Shown one piece after another: positions 57,134 to 64,000 of a DNA stretch of 64,000 bases. Source of the DNA: Aliikangiella coralliicola (GTDB lineage Bacteria; Pseudomonadota; Gammaproteobacteria; Enterobacterales; Kangiellaceae); assembly GCF_007004725.1 (NCBI RefSeq), contig NZ_ML660161.1:545122-609121 (forward strand), in the 5' to 3' direction. The translations under genes were made by a program, and so were the position numbers. The first letter of the stretch is position 1, and the number at the start of each line of letters is the position of its first letter. The notes below the pieces were generated by a model. It did not search any database. It worked only from the letters and a program-made list of their open reading frames with translations, and was not told the DNA's origin.

Positions 57134-58771
57134 TCAGGATCTGAAAGATACCATAAAACAAACCAATGACAAGGTCAGCAAGCCCACATCTCCCCATTGA
57201 GCACTAAGCCAACCGGGAAGTTCGCTAAAGCCGGCCATGACTAATGCGGTGCCTGCGAGCGCCCAGACTATCTTCTGCGCTCCTCTGGATTGTGCTTTTT
57301 TCAAGGTTTGAATGGCATTAACAAGTTGATGTTGGTGCTCTTCGCGCTTTTCGACCTGATCTAGCAATTTATTTATTTTATCAGGCATTTCTGGCAGCTG
57401 TTCTAGCCATTCAGGCGCCTTATTCTTCATTTTAAGCCACACAGCTTTGGGGCCGTAGGTTTCTTTTAACCAGCTTTTTAAAAAGGGTTGTGCCGTTTCC
57501 CACAGGTCTAACTTGGGATAAAGCTGACGCCCGAGTCCTTCAATGTAGAGCAGCGTTTTTTGCAGTAAAACGAGCTGCGGCTGAACTTCCATTTCAAATC
57601 GTCTGGCTGTCTGGAATAGCTGCACCAGGAATTGGCCGAAAGATATCTCATCCAGTGGTTTACCGAAAATTGGTTCGCAAGCAGTGCGGATCGCAGACTC
57701 AAACTCTTCAACAGAGACTTTGGCCGGGATCCAGCCTGAATCCAGGTGAAGTTCGGCGATTCGGCGATAATCCCGATTAAAAAATGCGACGAAATTCTGT
57801 GCCAGGTAACGCTTATCTGATTCGTTAAGTGTTCCCATAATTCCACAATCAATTCCGATATATTTCGGGTCTTGAGGATTAGACGCATCGACAAATATAT
57901 TGCCGGGATGCATATCTGCATGGAAATAGCTGTGTTTAAATACCTGGGTAAAGAATATCTCTACACCGCGATGGGCTAAAAGCCGCATGTCGACGTCAGC
58001 ACTTTTTAGCGCTTCAATATCGCCAATTGGGATTCCCGAGATTTTTTCCTGTACCATGACACGCTTGCGGCACAGATCCCAATAAACTGCCGGTACATAT
58101 AAAATTGAATTATCTTCAAAATTACGTTTTAGTTGACTCGTGTTTGCCGCTTCGATGCGCAAGTCAAGCTCGTTAAATAATGTAGTCTGATAGTCTTTAA
58201 TAATGGTTTTAGCGTGAAGCCGCCTGCCTGTTGACGAGTATTTTTCAAACCAGCCTGCAAGTAAATAGAGCAATTTCAAGTCGGCCTTTATTTTCTTCTT
58301 AATCCCAGGGCGAATTATCTTAACAACTACGTCGTCACCGTTAATCAATGTTGCACTATGGACTTGAGCGACGGATGCTGAAGCCAGTGGGGTGCGGTCG
58401 AATTGACTGAATACTTGATCAATAGGGCTATTAAGTTGTTGTTCAACGACATTAATTGCGACTTCTGATTCAAAAGGGGCGACTTTATCCTGTAACTTGG
58501 CGAGCTCATCTGCGATATCGTCTGGAAGCAGGTCACGACGCGTCGACAGCATTTGGCCGAGTTTAATAAAAATCGGGCCTAGTTCTGTCAATGCCTGGTT
58601 AAGTCTCTGGCCTCGATTCAACGACTTGTTTCGATTGCTTGTCAGGGCAAAAAGCCGCATAAGCTGGGTCAATCTGGATAACGGTGTCGGCGCTAAAAAT
58701 TCTTCCAGACCATGACGAATGAGTATTCGGTTGATGACAAAGGCGCGCCGTAGGGTGAGTAAACTAGTCAT
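57134..58771 (-). CDS. ubiB: Ubiquinone biosynthesis regulatory kinase-like protein UbiB
   Basis: UbiB is an atypical kinase-like ATPase needed for ubiquinone synthesis. The 545-residue protein has the KxGQ motif FIKLGQMLSTRRDLLP, the Ala-rich loop ASASVAQVHSA, HADMHPGNIFVD and IGIDCGIMG, and two C-terminal hydrophobic helices (about 500-545). It overlaps ubiJ by eight bases. Confidence 0.95.
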   Translation of the reverse strand: MTSLLTLRRAFVINRILIRHGLEEFLAPTPLSRLTQLMRLFALTSNRNKSLNRGQRLNQALTELGPIFIKLGQMLSTRRDLLPDDIADELAKLQDKVAPFESEVAINVVEQQLNSPIDQVFSQFDRTPLASASVAQVHSATLINGDDVVVKIIRPGIKKKIKADLKLLYLLAGWFEKYSSTGRRLHAKTIIKDYQTTLFNELDLRIEAANTSQLKRNFEDNSILYVPAVYWDLCRKRVMVQEKISGIPIGDIEALKSADVDMRLLAHRGVEIFFTQVFKHSYFHADMHPGNIFVDASNPQDPKYIGIDCGIMGTLNESDKRYLAQNFVAFFNRDYRRIAELHLDSGWIPAKVSVEEFESAIRTACEPIFGKPLDEISFGQFLVQLFQTARRFEMEVQPQLVLLQKTLLYIEGLGRQLYPKLDLWETAQPFLKSWLKETYGPKAVWLKMKNKAPEWLEQLPEMPDKINKLLDQVEKREEHQHQLVNAIQTLKKAQSRGAQKIVWALAGTALVMAGFSELPGWLSAQWGDVGLLTLSLVCFMVSFRS

Positions 58772-59420
58772 TAATTTGAAGTCTCTGCAACCGTGCTTGT
58801 AGTCGATCTGTCTGGCTCCGAACTAAGTCGACTGTTTCAAAGAAAATATCGAGCTCTGTTTGAGTCGGAGTGACTCGCACTTCCTCTTGCAAATATTCGG
58901 GCACGTCCTGGCGAGTTTGAGTCACAAAATTTTTAAAGAGTTGCTGTGCATGGTTGACACCGCGAGAGACAAAATGAGTTATCTCGTCTCCAAGCAACTG
59001 GCTTAGTGGTTCTTGCCAGTCTATTTCCAGTGATTGAACGAAATCCTGAAATTTTTTGGCCGTATTAATTTCGCCTGAAAAATGCAAATCGCCGGTAAAT
59101 ACTGAGTCGCCCGAGTGTTCTGCGCTAGCTGCAGCAAGAAAAGCTCTTAACTTGCCACTAATTGAGGCGGAAGTTTTTCTCGCAATAGATTCTTCAGATT
59201 CTTCCGCCTGGGCTGTGGCGAACTCATTTTTTGAATCTTGTACAACAAGTGTCCCATTCGGAAAAATGAAATAGTAATCGAGTTGTAAGTCAGTAATTTC
59301 GATGTGAATGACTTTATTTTCGAATTCTTTCAGCTTTTGATGGGCTTCAGCGTCGAGATTTAAAATTCGATTGCCGACCTGTTCAATAAAAGTAGCGGAT
59401 AACCGGTTGATAGTTAACAT
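58764..59420 (-). CDS. ubiJ: Ubiquinone biosynthesis accessory factor UbiJ
   Basis: The 218-residue protein has an SCP2-type lipid-binding domain (about residues 15-115, with IEITDLQLDYYFIFPNG and FSGEINTAKKFQDFV-like sequence) and a helical C-terminus. It binds ubiquinone intermediates in the Ubi complex. The order ubiE-ubiJ-ubiB supports the call. Confidence 0.92.
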   Translation of the reverse strand: MLTINRLSATFIEQVGNRILNLDAEAHQKLKEFENKVIHIEITDLQLDYYFIFPNGTLVVQDSKNEFATAQAEESEESIARKTSASISGKLRAFLAAASAEHSGDSVFTGDLHFSGEINTAKKFQDFVQSLEIDWQEPLSQLLGDEITHFVSRGVNHAQQLFKNFVTQTRQDVPEYLQEEVRVTPTQTELDIFFETVDLVRSQTDRLQARLQRLQIND

Positions 59421-59449
59421 TACCCTTGTTAATCCTTAGCGCTGAAAGA

Positions 59450-60214
59450 TTAGTATTTGAATCCACGGTGGAGTGCGACGACGCCACCAGTGAGATTATG
59501 ATATTCACTGTCTTCAAATCCCGCCGTTGCAAACATTTGTTTGAGTTCCTCCTGACCTGGATGCATGCGGATTGACTCGGCCAGGTAACGGTAGCTTTCC
59601 TCATCGCCGGTAACCCACTGGCCGAACTTTGGAATCAGGTTAAATGAGTAATGGTCGTAGATTTTGCTTAACCAGGGATAAATGGGTTTTGAAAACTCAA
59701 GAACCAGTAACCTGCCACCCGGTTTAAGTGTACGGAACATTGAGTTAAGGGCTTTTTGTTTGTTAGTAACATTGCGCAGGCCAAAAGCAATGGTAATGCA
59801 ATCGAAGGTATTGTCAGCAAAAGGCAGGCACTCGGCGTTAACAAGAGAATAGTCCACATTATTCATTATTCCGCGATCAATCATGCGATCACGACCAACT
59901 TTTAACATGGAATCATTAATATCAGCTAAAACGACTCTTCCATTGGGGCCGACTTTCGGCGCAAATAATGCGGTTAAATCACCAGTACCACCGGCAAGAT
60001 CGAGTATCTGATGCCCTGGCCTGACTCCACTCATTTCTATCGTAAACCGTTTCCAGAGGCGGTGAATACCACCAGACATCAAATCATTCATAATGTCGTA
60101 TTTCTGTGCGACCGAATGGAAAACGTCAGCGACTTTGTGCTGCTTTTCATTGAGTGGAACTTCCTGGTATCCGAAATGCGTGGTTTTCTGCTCAGGCGCT
60201 GATTGTTGCGACAT
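59450..60214 (-). CDS. ubiE: Ubiquinone/menaquinone biosynthesis C-methyltransferase
   Basis: It methylates the benzoquinone ring using S-adenosylmethionine. The 254-residue protein has [22 protein letters not shown], the SAM motif [14 protein letters not shown], and [13 protein letters not shown] and LEFSKP motifs of the family. It starts the ubi-tat operon and is divergent from folP. Confidence 0.97.
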   Translation of the reverse strand: MSQQSAPEQKTTHFGYQEVPLNEKQHKVADVFHSVAQKYDIMNDLMSGGIHRLWKRFTIEMSGVRPGHQILDLAGGTGDLTALFAPKVGPNGRVVLADINDSMLKVGRDRMIDRGIMNNVDYSLVNAECLPFADNTFDCITIAFGLRNVTNKQKALNSMFRTLKPGGRLLVLEFSKPIYPWLSKIYDHYSFNLIPKFGQWVTGDEESYRYLAESIRMHPGQEELKQMFATAGFEDSEYHNLTGGVVALHRGFKY

Positions 60215-60420
60215 AGGACGATTAAGTTGGGTAATAGAAAATTGTCGCTAGTATAACAAGTGTCAGCATATAGGTCAGCTTTACCGCTAGATGTTCAGTG
60301 GATTAATTCAATTATCTGACAAATAGAAGTTAATTTAAGAGTGATTCCTATGGCTTTGATCCGGCTCATTAATTTGACATAATATTAGTATTACATTTCA
60401 GGCTAGGGCTTAAAGCTATC

Positions 60421-61281
60421 TTGTCTCATCAGAAATCATTAGAAAAGCGCGACGGACACTCAACAAAAGGTATTTTCAGTTCGGATGAACCGCTCATTAT
60501 GGGGATATTGAATGTTACTCCTGATTCATTTTCTGACGGAGCGCGTTTTAATCAGTTTGACCAGGCATTGGCACACGCAGAGGAAATGATCGAGCAAGGC
60601 GCCGATATAATTGATATTGGCGGTGAGTCTACTCGCCCTGGTGCAAAAGCCGTTTCAGAAAGCGAAGAAATCAAGCGTGTTATTCCACTGGTTGAAAGAG
60701 TAAGCCGGTTAGGGGTTCCTGTTTCGGTTGATACGAGCAAACCTGGAGTAATGCGAGCTTCGGCTGAAGCGGGGGCTGGCATGATCAACGATGTGAGAGC
60801 ATTGACCGAACCAGGGGCGTTAGCCGTTGTCTCTGAGATTAAACTGCCTGTTTGCCTGATGCATATGCAGGGACAGCCGAGAACCATGCAACATAATCCG
60901 AGTTATCAGGATGTTGTTAGCGAGGTTAAAGGTTTTTTGCGCGAGAGAATTGCAGCCTGTGTCAACGCGGGAATTGATACTTCGTTAATTGCTATTGACC
61001 CAGGATTTGGTTTTGGAAAGACATTACCGCATAATCTAGAACTATTAACTCAGTTATCCTGTTTTAATGACTTGAATGTGCCGATATTGGCAGGGTTATC
61101 GCGTAAGTCGATGTTGGGGCAAATCACAGGCAGAGATGTTAACGATAGATTAGCGGCTAGTTTAGCGGTAGCATTAATTGCCATGCAGCAGGGAGCAAAA
61201 ATCATCAGGGTACACGATGTAAAACAAACATCGGATGTAAAAAAAATTTTTATAGCAACAAATACAGCTGAATTAATATAA
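60421..61281 (+). CDS. folP: Dihydropteroate synthase
   Basis: It condenses p-aminobenzoate with the pterin diphosphate in folate synthesis, the sulfonamide target. The 286 residues contain GILNVTPDSFSDGARF, DIGGESTRPGA, INDVRAL, DPGFGFGKT and SRKSMLGQ. The start is TTG 60421 with a weak ribosome site, and the first 25 residues are an extension over E. coli FolP. It is followed by glmM after 28 bases. The usual upstream ftsH is absent. Confidence 0.95.
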   Translation: MSHQKSLEKRDGHSTKGIFSSDEPLIMGILNVTPDSFSDGARFNQFDQALAHAEEMIEQGADIIDIGGESTRPGAKAVSESEEIKRVIPLVERVSRLGVPVSVDTSKPGVMRASAEAGAGMINDVRALTEPGALAVVSEIKLPVCLMHMQGQPRTMQHNPSYQDVVSEVKGFLRERIAACVNAGIDTSLIAIDPGFGFGKTLPHNLELLTQLSCFNDLNVPILAGLSRKSMLGQITGRDVNDRLAASLAVALIAMQQGAKIIRVHDVKQTSDVKKIFIATNTAELI

Positions 61282-61309
61282 CTTATAAGTAGTCAATTAG
61301 GAGACATCG

Positions 61310-62647
61310 ATGTCTGCACGAAAATATTTTGGTACCGACGGTATCCGCGGGAAGGTCGGCGAATATCCAATTACACCAGAATTTGTTATGAAACTAGGAT
61401 GGGCGATAGGGAAGGTTCTCGGCAGCAGTAACCGTGATCGGATTGTAATTGGTAAAGATACTCGAATATCGGGCTACATGTTTGAGTCTGCGTTAGAGTC
61501 AGGAATTATTGCCGCAGGAATGAATGTTCAAATACTCGGCCCAATGCCCACACCGGGAATTGCTTATTTAACCCGTACTTTTCGGGCGGCAGCAGGAATC
61601 GTTATTTCTGCATCTCACAACTCTTATCTCGATAATGGAATTAAGTTCTTTTCGCCGGAAGGATTTAAGCTGCCAGATGAAGTCGAATTAGCAATTGAGA
61701 ATCAACTTGATCAACCGATGACGACGGTTTCGGCAGACAAATTGGGTAAAGCCAAATTGGTAAAAACCGCTGCGGGACGCTATATTGAGTTTTGTAAGGC
61801 AAGTGTTCCAACTCAACTTTCATTAGAAGGTTTGAAAATCGTTATTGATTGCGCCAACGGTGCTGCTTACTCCATTGCCCCTAAGGTATTTCGCGAGTTA
61901 GGCGCAAATGTTCAAACGATTTTTAATCAGCCAGACGGCTTAAATATAAATAAAGAATGTGGTGCGACAGATCTGGCTACATTAGCGAAAGTTGTTAAAG
62001 CTAACAAGGCGGACATCGGGCTTGCTTTTGACGGTGATGCCGACAGAATCATGATGGTTGACCACACTGGTGAAATAGTGGATGGCGATGAAATATTGTA
62101 CATCATTGCGCAAGATGCTAATAAGCGAGACGTTTTAGGTGGCGGTGTTGTTGGAACCTTGATGTCGAATTTTGGTTTACAAAAAGCATTCGAAGCCGAC
62201 GGAATTCCTTTCGCCAGAGCAAAGGTTGGCGACCGTTATGTGATGGAGTTGCTGCACAAGAACAGTTGGCGATTTGGTGGAGAGTCGTCTGGACATATTG
62301 TTTGTTTAGATAAAAATACAACTGGCGATGGAATTATTTCCGCGTTACAGGTTTTAGCTGCCATGGCTTGCGAGAATAAATCACTCGCAGAGTTAAAACA
62401 GGGCATGTTTAAAATGCCTCAGACTATGGTGAATGTGAAAATCTCCGAAAAGTGCGATCCAATGCAAAATGATGCTATTGTAAAAGCAGTGAATGAAGTT
62501 GAAGATGATCTGGGAGATACAGGCAGGGTTCTGCTAAGAGCTTCTGGTACCGAGCCTCTGATTCGAGTGATGATTGAAGGAGAGGACGCACCGAAGGTCG
62601 ATAAACTTGCTAATCAACTAGCAGATGTTGTACGTGAAAAGCTCTAA
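61310..62647 (+). CDS. glmM: Phosphoglucosamine mutase
   Basis: It converts glucosamine 6-phosphate to the 1-phosphate for UDP-GlcNAc synthesis. The 445-residue protein has the catalytic Ser102 in [12 protein letters not shown], the metal loop DGDADR (about 241-246), GESSGH and the phosphate-binding [12 protein letters not shown]. In most GlmM proteins the serine loop reads SHNP; here residue 105 is Ser instead of Pro. AGGAG precedes the ATG. Confidence 0.96.
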   Translation: MSARKYFGTDGIRGKVGEYPITPEFVMKLGWAIGKVLGSSNRDRIVIGKDTRISGYMFESALESGIIAAGMNVQILGPMPTPGIAYLTRTFRAAAGIVISASHNSYLDNGIKFFSPEGFKLPDEVELAIENQLDQPMTTVSADKLGKAKLVKTAAGRYIEFCKASVPTQLSLEGLKIVIDCANGAAYSIAPKVFRELGANVQTIFNQPDGLNINKECGATDLATLAKVVKANKADIGLAFDGDADRIMMVDHTGEIVDGDEILYIIAQDANKRDVLGGGVVGTLMSNFGLQKAFEADGIPFARAKVGDRYVMELLHKNSWRFGGESSGHIVCLDKNTTGDGIISALQVLAAMACENKSLAELKQGMFKMPQTMVNVKISEKCDPMQNDAIVKAVNEVEDDLGDTGRVLLRASGTEPLIRVMIEGEDAPKVDKLANQLADVVREKL

Positions 62648-62748
62648 CAGCAGCTATCAAGTTTTATGATACGTAAAGAGCAGATAAAATTAATGAGTTG
62701 ATAAAACTTATTAGTCGTCATTTAAACATAAACGGTTAAGGAGAGTGC

Positions 62749-63159
62749 ATGCTTAATTCGGTAACGGTAAAAGATTACATGACATCAGCAATGATTACCT
62801 TGAAACCTGAGGTAGACATTGTCGAAGCGGCTCAGACATTGCTCGAATATCGTTTGTCTGGTGCTCCTGTACTTGATGATCATAATCGTTTGATTGGTTA
62901 TCTATCGGAAAAAGATTGTTTACATACTGTTTTGAGTGCAGTTTACAATCAAGACTATGGTGATCTTGTGTCAGATAGGATGGCGACTCAACTGAAAACA
63001 GTTCATCCTTCAGAAAACATTACCGATGTTGCTGAAAGGTTTCTGAAAGATGGCGTGCGTATGTATCCAGTACTTGAAAAGGATGTATTGGTTGGCATGA
63101 TTTCTAGACAAAGTGTATTAAATGCGTTTTGTCGTATCAGCCAGACAAGCCCGAGCTAA
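62749..63159 (+). CDS. Protein with two CBS domains
   Basis: The 136-residue protein consists of a CBS pair: VKDYMTSAMITLKPEVDIVEAA...LIGYLSEKDCL and VSDRMATQLKTVHPSENITDVAE...VGMISRQSVL. Such stand-alone pairs usually bind adenine nucleotides and act as sensors. AAGGAGAGTGC precedes the ATG. The partner is unknown; the gene stands alone after glmM. Confidence 0.88.
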   Translation: MLNSVTVKDYMTSAMITLKPEVDIVEAAQTLLEYRLSGAPVLDDHNRLIGYLSEKDCLHTVLSAVYNQDYGDLVSDRMATQLKTVHPSENITDVAERFLKDGVRMYPVLEKDVLVGMISRQSVLNAFCRISQTSPS

Positions 63160-63184
63160 TCCGTTTCCCGGATTAGTTCAGTTT
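63156..63184 (+). terminator. Probable terminator of the CBS gene
   Basis: CTAATCCG and CGGATTAG pair perfectly around a five-base loop, followed by TTCAGTTT. The stop codon lies in the left arm. Confidence 0.6.
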
Positions 63185-63217
63185 ACCCTCAATTGAATGT
63201 GTTTTAAGAGCGGTGAG

Positions 63218-63556
63218 TTAGCTTGAAGTAGCGGCGGTTGTTGCTCCAGCACCAGCTGCGATACTTGCAGATTGTTGTGCCTGGATGTTTGCTGCAATAA
63301 CGCTCGCTGACTGGTTGGAGGTTGCAATAATACAAGCGCCATAACCAAGACCGGACAAACCGTTTTCCCAAATTATTTTTCCATTTTTAGCATTAACACA
63401 AAATAAATGTCCACCGGCAGATGCGTAAATTTTATCGTCATCCAGGGTAATGTTGGTTATTTGGCTGGACTTTAGTTTAGTTCGCCAAATTTCCTCTCCA
63501 TTTTTTTGTTTAAGACAAACGACATAACCATTCATACCTAAATAAATCTTTTCCAT
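63218..63556 (-). CDS. Small PQQ-like repeat protein
   Basis: The 112-residue protein has two beta-propeller-type repeats, VVCLKQKNGEEIWRTKL and LFCVNAKNGKIIWENGL, the PQQ/BamB-like xxAxxxxxGxxxW pattern. An Ala/Ser-rich tail follows (after about residue 75). It has too few blades for a full propeller, and no signal peptide. ATG 63556 follows GAGGGTAAA. It may be a scaffold protein or a remnant of a larger one. It lies 36 bases after nqrM. Confidence 0.65.
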   Translation of the reverse strand: MEKIYLGMNGYVVCLKQKNGEEIWRTKLKSSQITNITLDDDKIYASAGGHLFCVNAKNGKIIWENGLSGLGYGACIIATSNQSASVIAANIQAQQSASIAAGAGATTAATSS

Positions 63557-63592
63557 TTTACCCTCTTTATGTTCACTAGCGATAAACACGCC

Positions 63593-63832
63593 CTAGTTAT
63601 GATCCAGTATTTTTATATCGATTTGCTGTTCAGCTTTTCTCTGTGCTTCCATACGCTTGTTGAGTTCTTTGCGTTTGTCACAAGGTTCTTCGCAATCACA
63701 AACTTTTTCTAGTCCAAGATCGGAAATTCCACCGCAACTTCCTTTAATTTTTTTGCGTTGAAAAATATAGCCGACAGCCATTATCAAGATGACAACTAGC
63801 ATTAGAACGAACGTAATAATAAATAATTCCAT
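63593..63832 (-). CDS. nqrM: Na+-NQR maturation factor NqrM
   Basis: The 79-residue protein has one N-terminal membrane helix (about residues 3-25) and the conserved cysteine block KGSCGGISDLGLEKVCDCEEPC of the NqrM (DUF539) family. Four cysteines are proposed to deliver iron to the Na+-translocating NADH:quinone reductase. It is normally encoded after nqrA-F and apbE, which would lie beyond the right edge here. Confidence 0.92.
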   Translation of the reverse strand: MELFIITFVLMLVVILIMAVGYIFQRKKIKGSCGGISDLGLEKVCDCEEPCDKRKELNKRMEAQRKAEQQIDIKILDHN

Positions 63833-64000
63833 AATCTTACTAACTCAAAAATATACTTTAATAAAACAATTTCAAAATTTAGAGGTTTCAACACAACATA
63901 CTAAATTATAATCACTAACTTTAATCTTTTATCGAAATGGTACTTTGACGAGTTCGATTGATTTCTAATCGAGTAACGTCAGGTCTGGAATAATGGCCTG

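Noticed and set aside
63965-64000. A minus-strand frame entering from the right edge and ending in QAIIPDLTLLD at a TAG
   Set aside because: It could be the tail of apbE, expected before nqrM, but 11 residues are too few to support any assignment.

Overview
The window is chromosomal DNA of a gammaproteobacterium. It is AT-rich, densely coded and almost entirely vertical in character. The gene orders mrcA/pilMNOPQ-aroKB-damX, yhfA/crp, rpmG-rpmB-radC-coaBC...slmA...pyrE, ubiE-ubiJ-ubiB-tatABC and folP-glmM are all classical for the class. An NqrM maturation factor (Na+-pumping NADH dehydrogenase), a SapC/tryptophan-halogenase locus of the kind that accompanies TonB-dependent carbohydrate receptors, and Entner-Doudoroff sugar catabolism suggest a marine heterotroph. 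A Kangiella/Aliikangiella/Alteromonas-like lineage is possible, but the genus cannot be fixed from this window. I see no tRNA, rRNA, CRISPR array, insertion sequence or prophage.

Layout. 1-2.8 kb: the last residues of one tryptophan halogenase, a SapC-family protein, a second complete halogenase and a small secreted protein. 3.2-10.7 kb (minus strand): a glucose-6-phosphate catabolic operon pgi-edd-zwf-pgl-eda-gap with tightly overlapping genes, facing a divergent LacI-family regulator (10.9-12.0 kb). 12.2-17.6 kb: phosphate uptake operon pstS-pstC-pstA-pstB-phoU with an internal attenuator after pstS. 17.7-19.5 kb: yhfA and crp around a 0.7 kb gene-free region. 19.7-32.2 kb: mrcA, the type IV pilus assembly genes pilMNOPQ, aroK, aroB, damX-like and hemE. 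32.3-34.8 kb: a large Ig-repeat lipoprotein. 35.2-38.4 kb: a YheT-type hydrolase and a Tat-dependent two-gene GMC dehydrogenase. 38.5-45.7 kb: coaD, ferredoxin, a lone exbD, DUF3301, a Gld-type ABC system with a fused permease/GldG protein, mutM and a Rossmann-fold protein. 45.9-53.6 kb: rpmG, rpmB, radC, coaBC, a membrane-anchored algC, slmA, a DUF4124-like protein and pyrE. 53.8-60.2 kb (minus): ubiE-ubiJ-ubiB-hinT-tatA-tatB-tatC, an unknown periplasmic protein and a DUF218 protein. 60.4-63.8 kb: folP, glmM, a CBS protein, then a PQQ-repeat protein and nqrM on the minus strand.

Most interesting thread. Two near-identical LacI-type palindromes (consensus TTGACARCGCTGTCA) lie at 10772-10787, upstream of pgi, and at 2858-2873, upstream of the small secreted protein. 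In each, the minus-strand half-site doubles as a TTGACA -35 element. This suggests that one sugar-responsive LacI regulator, encoded next door, controls the Entner-Doudoroff operon and at least one gene beside the SapC/halogenase locus. Other points worth a second look are a perfect 16-bp inverted repeat between slmA and the DUF4124-like gene, a GldF-GldG fusion, a cytochrome-less Tat hitch-hiker dehydrogenase, absence of dut from its usual slot, and two tiny coupled ORFs before coaBC.
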